Origin: Gnomoniopsis sp. IMI 355080 | Lineage: Eukaryota > Ascomycota > Sordariomycetes > Diaporthales > Gnomoniaceae | Assembly (NCBI GenBank): GCA_027946555.1 | Contig: JAPEVC010000036.1 | Coordinates: 1-64,000, forward strand | Direction of reading: 5' to 3' | Length of the DNA: 64,000 nt | In this document: in pieces, positions 56,933 to 64,000 of the stretch | Layout of the letters: every line of letters begins with the position of its first letter | Position numbering within the stretch: position 1 is the stretch's first letter | Notes under the pieces: model-generated | Databases searched by the model: none | Seen by the model: only the letters and a program-made list of their open reading frames with translations | What the model was told of the DNA's origin: nothing | Program-made: the position numbers and the translations under genes

Positions 56933-59813
56933 ATGGTAGCTTACACGTTCAAATGGTACGTCTCTCGGTGACAGCCCACGCTATTCCATCTCCACCCTGG
57001 CGCATGAATGACGGCCCGCTGAGGATCCATCCGTCCATTCCATTGGCGTCCTCGAGTCGCAAAGTTCAACTCTACGCGGTGTCCCCGACAGCGGAGGAGG
57101 CGAGACTCTCTTTTGGACCATGTGTGTGCCCATGCGGCTCGACAGCACAGCTAACATGTCTTCCACCTCATCAGGGCGCACCCCGCCGAGGAGGTGTACG
57201 TGACGGGGACGTTTGACAACTGGTCCAAGAGCGAGAAGATGCAAAAGGTTGGCAACGCGTTCGAGAAGAGCGTCGAGATGCCCGACACATCCGAAAAGAT
57301 ATACTACAAGGTTGGTGCTGCAATCACTTGTCATTTGTCTCAATCATCTGCGGCTTTCCGCCTCTGCCCCTCGAGGCTTTCAGCAGCCTGGCCCCGCCCC
57401 CAGGTCGCCATATGCGATATCCACCAAGCTGCCAATGAAAGCACCAGAGACCACCGACAAGTGATCCGGGTCTTTGCGGTGTTGCAGCCACTGCACTCTC
57501 TATCGGGTCAGCCGGTGTGACGTGCCCCAAAACATGTCAGCCAACATCAACATAAAATAATTGGACCCCGCCCCGCCTTCAAGTAACAAGTGCAGTTGGA
57601 GGCGGCACAAGTGGCTATCCAATGCACACATACCCTCACGGCCGTCAAGCTACCACCTGAGCTCCAGCTCTGAGCTTCCAGCTTCCCATGCGGTCATAGC
57701 AGCATATGCTCCAATTGAGTGCCCATCCCGACATCCATGAACCTTACTACGCAGTATGGTACAGTATATCAGGACCTCATCTGATATGGACAAGGACAAG
57801 GCTGCATATCGCTTGCGGCTCAAATTGTTTTTGATACAACTTGATATACGCCGGCATGACAGCCACCTTGGTTTTTTAATTTCTTTCCTTTCGTTGAAGC
57901 GCAATTGACAGCACTCACTCGTCGTGCTGACAGGCAGATTGCAATCCACTCGCCTAGGCTCCATTGAACCTGGTGGAAGACGCAATCTCCTTTCTCCGTC
58001 GCTTCTACCCGTTCCCGTCGGCAAGACTCACAGACCTACCCGCCTGACCTGAAATTTACACCCGTAGCCCCCCCTCCCCTTTATCGCCCAAAAGACAATA
58101 AGCAAGGCCATTATTGCTCATTTCCCAGGTTCACAGGCAGAATGACGAAGCCTCGGGACGTGACTTGCGGCTGCAAGCTGCCCCTCTTGTTTGCGAGGAG
58201 CCGTGGAGCAATCCTTGCGCAGTCGCCCCTACCTCCAGCACAGTGACTGCCAACTTCCCACCTCTTCACTCTTGTTTTTTTTTCCTTGTCATCACACTCG
58301 TCCAGCTCACCAGAACTGTCTCTCGAACCTACTTCTTGCCATTCGCGACGTCTGCTGTTTTATCCAACCAACCTGCATCTGACTGACCATTCTGAACGTT
58401 CAGTTTGTTGTCGACGGTACTTGGACAACCAACACCACAGATCCCAAAGAAAAGGACGAGGGTGGCAACGAAAACAACGTACTGACCCCCGAAGCTCTCC
58501 TCGCAAGCCTACCAGCCACTGCCGCAATCATGAATAACGTCACTGCCGACGCAACCACCGCCCAATTGGCAAACGACGTGCCCCTTGAGAAGAACAAGGA
58601 GGAGAAGAAGCACGACGAGTTGCCTGGCACCTTCCCAGAAACTCCTGCTGCCAATGAGCTCAACAACCCCATCGGCATCAGCCCGCTGCCCGCTGCCGCC
58701 GGTGCCGTCAACCCCATCAAGCTCGCCCCTGGCGAGCCAGTGCCCAAGGATGTTCAGGCTGCTGATTTGAACTCCAATGTCAAACTTGATGCCGAGTCAT
58801 ATGAAAAGAGCGACGCTCTGCCCGGTATTGACACGAGCGCCCTGAACGTTCCTGCTGTTGGAGGTGTCATGATCCCCGAATCCAGTCTGCCCATGGGTAA
58901 CGGAAACGCCAATGTCAATTCTGTTGGCGCCAACTCCACAACCGCCGCGCTGGCGGCTGACGTGCCCAAGGAGCCCAAGGTTCCCGATGTTGTCAAAGAG
59001 AGCCAAAATGCGGCTGGTGTGGATCCCGAAGCCAGTGCCATCGCATCAGAGGTTGACGACAAGAAACAGGTTGAGGAGGAGTTGAAGGACAAGGTCCCAG
59101 AGGCTCCATCAACCTCTGAGGGCACTGGTGGCAAGGGAACGGAGAAGTCCGAGAGCGATAAGACTCTGCTCGAGACTGCTGCTGCTGCCACTGCAGGTCT
59201 TGGTGCCGCTGCCGCCGCTGTTGCCTATGCCGCCAAAGATAAGGCCGCTGAGCTGGCCGGACAGGCACCCGCTCCTGTCCAAGAGAGTCTTCCTACCTCT
59301 GTTCAGGACTCGATTGCCACTGGCGCCAAAGAGAACAAGATCGAGGAGGTTTCGCCCCAGGTCCCGACAGAGGTCAAGGAATCCATCGCCGAGGCTGGCA
59401 AGAGCCCCGAGGCTGCTGGCAACACGGAGGCTGTCCAGGAAAAGAAAACGATGGAAGCCGAGCTGTTGAAGGAAGTCAAGACCGTCAATGCGACTGGCGA
59501 GCCTGCACCAAAGATCGAAGAGTCCAACAAGGAGCCCGCTACAGCGACCCAAGATGCGCCAAAGGTTGTCGAAGCCCCGGGCGTAGCCAAGGACGTCCCT
59601 GAGACAAGCACACCTCCCAGCGGAGTTAATGGCGCTACGACCGCCACTGAGAATGGTGCTGGGTCTTCTGCACCCACAACCCCAGCAAAGTCCACCAAGA
59701 CTGCTGACCCTGCGACTCCGAATTCAAGCAAGTCGGACCAGAAGAAGAAGAACCGCGTCAGCGGCTTCTTCGGCAAGCTCAAGTCAAAGATCTCGCACAA
59801 GGACGGCAACTAG
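56933..59813 (+). CDS. CRP1/MDG1-like protein with AMPK-type glycogen-binding domain
   Basis: Exons 56933..56955 (23 bases), 57175..57310 and 58404..59813 give 522 residues. The N-terminal 85 residues form an AMPK1-CBM domain: MVAYTFKWAHPAEEVYVTG, TFDNWSKSEKM and, after the second intron, YYKFVVDGTWTTN and NNVLTPEALL. The rest is disordered, rich in Ala, Glu, Lys and Pro, with an Ala-rich helix (AAAATAGLGAAAAAVAYAAK) and a basic end (KNRVSGFFGKLKSKISHK). The yeast homologues Crp1 and Mdg1 bind cruciform DNA or act in pheromone signalling; glycogen binding is inferred from the domain. Intron 2 is 1,093 bases, far longer than others here. An in-frame ATG at 58530 follows a CT-rich tract and could start a form lacking the domain. 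Confidence 0.88.
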
Positions 59814-60570
59814 GGCTTTCGCTCTGTGTCCTGATCTTTATTTTGCTGAGCTTCGGGCATGGGCGCAACTGCTGTGGCCTCAGTGCTTTACTGCTTTCGC
59901 GATGCTTACGATTTTCCTCTTTTCTGTCCATACTCTCTGCATGGGACAGGATACCTCGAATACCCCTTTTTTTGTTTGCTCTCTCAACCAATTGGTCAAC
60001 AATCAATGCCCTCGCCCACTATGATGTATGATAATCGCTAAATCAGTCTGCAAACATAATACCACCATACTCTTTCTTCGATGACCTACAGACACTTGCC
60101 ATAATGCGCTCGGATTTGGAATTTGGGGGTTGTAATGGAAGCAACAACATGAAGTAGTTGGCCGCTTTGTGTTTTTCCTCTATCAAAAGGACTGCCAATG
60201 GGTGGAGAGACTTTGCCGTATTTCTCCTAGTTCTTGCAATCATGGGGGTAATCAATCCTAGTTTTCTGCAAATATGACGAGTATTACAAACGTACGTCTG
60301 AACCTAGTTGCACTTTGCTGTATTGTGCCAAGATGCTCTACATTGATGCTCACACGTTGAGTGGGCCTCACTGTCAAGCACTGACTCGCCCTCAAAAGGG
60401 CCGGTCCACGCTTGCGGTTGATCTTGTCAACCTATGAAGACTCCACAACGAATTTGAGATGAAGTTTCCCACATACACAATCGACCCCAGGAAGAGTCAG
60501 TAGATGATTGTGGAATTGTTATAGTAGACTTGTAGTCATCGCAATGATCTTCCAGTCAGGTGAAGGCGGC
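59814..60570. other. intergenic between convergent CRP1-like and small unknown gene
   Basis: 757 bases of 3' flanks. I see nothing beyond short unconserved frames. Confidence 0.5.
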
Positions 60571-61147
60571 TTAATCTAGGATCGTCTCGCTTTCCAACGC
60601 CTCAAAAGGCTGTTCCCGGCTTCCGTTTCCACCACCAGGCGCACCACCCACCTGCCTTGCTAAAAATCTCTTCTCCGCCTCTCGCGCAGGATCCTCCTTG
60701 CTTCCAGGCTGCACGTTCAACTTGGCAGGCCGTCCGGTCATCTCGGGATCCTCGGTAATGTTCTTCCCATGCGGGCCATGCGGGTCGCGCATGTATTGCA
60801 CGTTGACGTAGGTGGGCGCGGGTGCGCCTTGGCTGGAGTTGGCGGCGGCCTCGCCGGGTGTTTCGTGGGGCTTCTGGGAGGCTGCGTTGTTGTCGTTGTT
60901 GGAGGAGGAGGAAGAAGTGGTGTTGGTCATGTGGATGTTGCGGTTGCTGGCGAACTCGCCGCCGGCTTGGACGGATTCGGCAGCGAGGGAGTCTTTGGGG
61001 ACTAGGCCGGCACCTTCGCGGTAGGTGGGGGCATCACCGGAGGTTACCTGAGAGTAATAATTAGTTTATGAAAATTTTCCGAGGTTTGAGGGTGCTTTGA
61101 CAGCTGGGGTTCTGGGAGTATACCTTAGTGCCTGCGGAAGTAGGCAT
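60571..61147 (-). CDS. small conserved-looking fungal protein of unknown function, 166 residues
   Basis: Exons 61124..61147 (24 bases, MPTSAGTK) and 60571..61047, intron GTATAC..CTCAG. The product reads VTSGDAPTYREGAGLVPKDS, LAAESVQAGGEFASNRN, a Ser/Asn-rich linker, then NVQYMRDPHGPHGKNITEDP and a charged C-terminus. It is hydrophilic throughout and rich in Gly, Ser and Asn with no membrane span, resembling small LEA-like or stress-related fungal proteins in composition only. A similar MPTS-start, GDAP..EGAG.V..DSLA..S pattern is, to my recollection, shared by uncharacterised ascomycete proteins. No function can be assigned. Confidence 0.75.
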
Positions 61148-62211
61148 TCTTGGGATGAGTATGAGATTGGAGTGTTGCGAGAGGGTGTGATTTGAATTGT
61201 AGTTTGGGGCTTGTTGGGAGTGGTTTTTGTTTGAAAATCGCAGGATGTGTGTGGACTGGAATATTGAGAATGAAGTGGGAAGTCTGTCGGAAGAACTCAT
61301 CGTTTGAACATTCTCATATACTCAAGTTGAGCCTCGTCGCAGAGGTGATGTCATGTGGCTTCCTTTGGCTTCCTTAGGCTACTCTGATGCGTATGATGCA
61401 ATGGTGTATTTGTGCAGGTGTGTTTGTATCCGAAGCTTCGACATAACGTCGACTTGACGTGTAATGTGGACCTTTTCTGCGCAACTGCAATATGTGCATA
61501 ACTAGCTGTACTGAGTTGAGTGTGTAGGACCTGGCAATATGCTGTGCTCACATGTCAAGTTGAGATAGTGGGGCCATCTTGTCTAAGTGGTGGGCCACAC
61601 CTCAGCCTCGCGCTAAGAATACCGGAGCGAAACGTCCGGTCATTCCGCACGACAAATCGTCAACACTATATTTCTCGACAATGAACGATGGGCCCTGACA
61701 ACTTGTAATTCAGTAATCTCAAATCACGACCCTAGACGCCTTTGCTTTGGCCACACTGTTCACCGAGATAAATCACGGAAATAGACAGAAGCGTCCGGGT
61801 GGTTGTGTACTAAACGTTGGTTTCATGTCAAAAACCGATAGATGCCGCATTCCCATGTACCTACGATTCTCTGAAACAAAAATACCCTCCTGGGTATGGG
61901 GTGTGAGATAGTCTCCACTGTGACCATATGTATCATCACGCCCGCCGTCCTAACCTCTGTGACGGCCTGTGGTTTGTCTCTGCCAAATTGGTGCAGCGAA
62001 GCCGGATGACGGTGAAGTCTGGCCTCCTGCCAAATAATGACTTGGCTCTATTATCCACGAGGAACGTGTGCCAAACATGTCCTGCTCCTCACGAGATTTC
62101 CACACCTACTTGAGGTATTCTCGAGCTTTCTGAACAATCGTGACAGTTAAAGCCAAGTGACCGGACATTGCTGAAGTCTTCTGTAGCTTGTGGTCACGAA
62201 TATGATGACGT
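61148..62211. other. intergenic between unknown small gene and RING gene
   Basis: 1.06 kb with the promoter of the small unknown gene on its left. Short frames only, no recognisable feature. Confidence 0.5.
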
Positions 62212-64000
62212 TCAGTTGCCTCGTCTTCCTCCAGTGCTCATCAAAGTGATCTTCGGTTTTTGCTTTTTCTTCCCCTTGCCCTTGCCCTTCACGTTGGCTG
62301 CAGAAGATCCTTCCGGCGCAGAGTTTTCCATTCCGAGAGCCTCCATCTGAATAGCCAGCTCTGAAGCTCCAAGGTTTTCCAAGACCTGATCATCCTTCAA
62401 CCAACCATCGTCAAAATTGGGTGGAGGCTCAACAGGGCCCATGCCAGGCGACGTAGGTATCGCTGCGGTGCCCCAAACCGTCTTCTGGTTAGAAGGACTG
62501 GTGGACATGTTAGCGAGCGACGAGAAACCGGGTCGAGGATTTGGAGGCGTGGTTCCGACCGCGCCCAATGGCTGAAAATCGTCCAAATTGAGGCGATCAG
62601 AATCGCCCTCGGCACTGTATCTGATAGTCACATCCATGGCGCTCATGTTGGTTCTGCCAGCATTTCGTCGGTATGATGCAGCTTCGATGCGCTCTGCTTG
62701 AAGCCGCTCACGCTCCTCCTGTATCTCCTTTTCCCGATTCCTCTTGCGCCGCCTCTCGATATCGGCCTTGAACGTCACAAGTATATCCTCTGAGACAATA
62801 TCGGTCCAGTCGCATTCCAAGAACGAAACGAGACAACCCCGGGGTAAATGGCCGAGATATTTGGCTCGCTTACGCATCGCATCGTCGACTGTGTTACCCG
62901 TGGAAATGTGCTCGACTCTTGGTAGTAAAGTTGACGGGAACTGCGAAAAGGCGCCATATTTCGTTTTCAAAATCCGGATGTCCAATGGCGATAGGTACAA
63001 ATGTGGCGGTGAGGTGTAGAAGTAAAAATCATGCTCCGGTTGGCGAGGCTTGCTTGAACCGGCTCCTTTTGATATCTGGGCCGAAGCGACCTCGACCTCG
63101 CCCAAAGACTGGATTTTCTCCTTGGATGTTTCAATGGCCCGTATGGCTTTCTGCGTCCATTCGCCGTCTTCATTAAACAAAAGCTCGTCCTCCTTCTCCT
63201 GCTTTGTAAGATCCTCAATCTCACGATCATGCTCTCCACGCATATAGTCCGTGGTCCCGCGCATGATCCTCGCATAGTCCAGTACATTGGCTGCAAAGTG
63301 CCAGGGTATCTCATCTCCCGAGTTGAGAACCTCAGCTCCACCTTCCCTAGGTAAAGCCAGGGTGGACTTGTCGTATCTCATCATGAGTCGTAATACGACG
63401 TCGTCTCCGGGCCGTGGTAGTGGGCTCTCCTGACCAGCATAAAATCGCACCGGACGCGTGTCTGGCGTGTAAATAGTGTCATCGCAAATCGGACACTTCC
63501 TCCAACGTTGTTTCTTTTCAGCCGCGCTCGGCTCATCGCTGATGCTTGTTTGCATATATCGGAGTAGACACGGAAGGCAGAAGATGTGACCGCATTTCGC
63601 CATCCTGGGTGCGACAGGTTCCGAGAGGCAAATCGGACATGATGCCGCCTGAGATTCAGCAGAAGCAAGAACCTGGAGCACATCTGCCCAGTCAAGATGC
63701 TCGTCGGCATCAGCAGCCTGTTTTGAATAATCGCCTCTGGGAGAGACGATGAAACGATAGTTTGCGTGAACATAACGAGTCTTATCGGCGGCGTGGTAGC
63801 CAGAGCCGGGCCCCCAAGTCGGATTTCGACGGTAATTCCGGTTGTACGAGTAATTTTGGAGTTGCGGGCGAGATGAGTAATTGAGAAGGTGGGTGATGGA
63901 TGTCTGGCCGCGTCGGCTGGATGGGTTGTGTATGGCCCTCAACTCGTCCATCTCGTCCTCGTCGTCTTTGTACGAAGGTCTCTTCTGATTTCGGTGTTGC
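62212..64000 (-). CDS. MAG2: RING-finger protein, RNF10/Mag2 family (5' part beyond the window)
   Basis: The frame is open through the right edge of the window, so the true start lies outside. An ATG at 63951 would give 579 residues, but conserved-looking sequence (QKRPSYKDDEDE) continues upstream of it. The RING finger reads CPICLSEPVAPRMAKCGHIFCLPC and ends KCPICDD, a C3HC4 type. The region ITHLLNYSSRPQL and GSGYHAADKTRYVHANYRFIV before it, and DFYFYTSPPHLYLSPLDIRILK after it, match RNF10 and yeast Mag2. A charged helix (ERRRKRNREKEIQEERERLQ) precedes a disordered end. In yeast and human the family acts as an E3 ligase on stalled 40S subunits (mono-ubiquitylating uS3 and uS5). The stop is at 62212. 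Confidence 0.9.
   Translation of the reverse strand, partial: QHRNQKRPSYKDDEDEMDELRAIHNPSSRRGQTSITHLLNYSSRPQLQNYSYNRNYRRNPTWGPGSGYHAADKTRYVHANYRFIVSPRGDYSKQAADADEHLDWADVLQVLASAESQAASCPICLSEPVAPRMAKCGHIFCLPCLLRYMQTSISDEPSAAEKKQRWRKCPICDDTIYTPDTRPVRFYAGQESPLPRPGDDVVLRLMMRYDKSTLALPREGGAEVLNSGDEIPWHFAANVLDYARIMRGTTDYMRGEHDREIEDLTKQEKEDELLFNEDGEWTQKAIRAIETSKEKIQSLGEVEVASAQISKGAGSSKPRQPEHDFYFYTSPPHLYLSPLDIRILKTKYGAFSQFPSTLLPRVEHISTGNTVDDAMRKRAKYLGHLPRGCLVSFLECDWTDIVSEDILVTFKADIERRRKRNREKEIQEERERLQAERIEAASYRRNAGRTNMSAMDVTIRYSAEGDSDRLNLDDFQPLGAVGTTPPNPRPGFSSLANMSTSPSNQKTVWGTAAIPTSPGMGPVEPPPNFDDGWLKDDQVLENLGASELAIQMEALGMENSAPEGSSAANVKGKGKGKKKQKPKITLMSTGGRRGN

Noticed and set aside
54327..61147. Methyltransferase and nearby genes as a secondary-metabolite cluster with the acyltransferase-3 gene
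   Set aside because: No backbone synthase, the acyltransferase lies more than 12 kb away, and housekeeping genes lie between.

Overview
The window is nuclear DNA of a filamentous ascomycete (Pezizomycotina). The GH36 α-galactosidase, the sugar transporter, the DysF protein and the fungal-type CDT1, UTP25, MIC12 and eIF3f all point to Sordariomycetes, but I cannot name a species. Genes are compact. Most have 0-3 short introns of about 50-200 bases with GT..AG ends, branch-like CTRAY motifs and A/C-rich start contexts. There is no operon structure. No transposon, CRISPR array, rRNA or tRNA gene was found.

Layout. 0-13 kb: peroxisomal-type dienoyl-CoA isomerase, TFIIH subunit TFB5, a C11orf54-like zinc hydrolase, a broken gene for a secreted GPI-anchored Cys-rich protein, a GFA/CENP-V-fold zinc protein, a DUF1365 membrane protein, the coactivator MBF1 and the replication licensing factor CDT1. 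12.7-19.4 kb is almost empty apart from one possible 75-residue protein. 19.4-33.5 kb: MFS sugar transporter, mitochondrial PPR protein, splicing factor cwf18, ZCCHC10-like zinc-knuckle protein, R3H-SUZ RNA-binding protein and MICOS subunit MIC12. 34-39 kb is dense: mitochondrial ribosomal protein bL17m, UTP25 and eIF3f. 40-50.8 kb: acyltransferase-3 membrane protein, HEM2, a DysF-domain protein and a KH-PPR mitochondrial protein. 50.9-64 kb: secreted GH36 α-galactosidase, SAM methyltransferase, a CRP1/MDG1-like protein with an AMPK-type glycogen-binding domain, a small conserved unknown protein, and a RING protein (RNF10/Mag2 type) cut by the window edge.

The content is mostly housekeeping: RNA biology (cwf18, ZCCHC10-like, R3H-SUZ), ribosome production and translation (UTP25, eIF3f, bL17m), mitochondrial function (two PPR proteins, MIC12, bL17m), transcription and replication (TFB5, MBF1, CDT1), haem synthesis (HEM2), and carbon use (α-galactosidase, sugar transporter, β-oxidation isomerase). 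Several are head-to-head pairs that may share promoters (UTP25/eIF3f, MIC12/bL17m, PPR/cwf18, DUF1365/MBF1).

The most unusual items are: a 1.09-kb intron in the CRP1-like gene that carries promoter-like sequence and could give a form lacking the glycogen-binding domain; the decayed GPI-protein gene with a lost start codon, a stop and two frame changes; a frame change in the DysF gene that is either a weak intron or a real indel; a GC-AG intron in the sugar transporter; and a 57-base intron in UTP25 that is readable if retained. I found no clear new multi-gene system.
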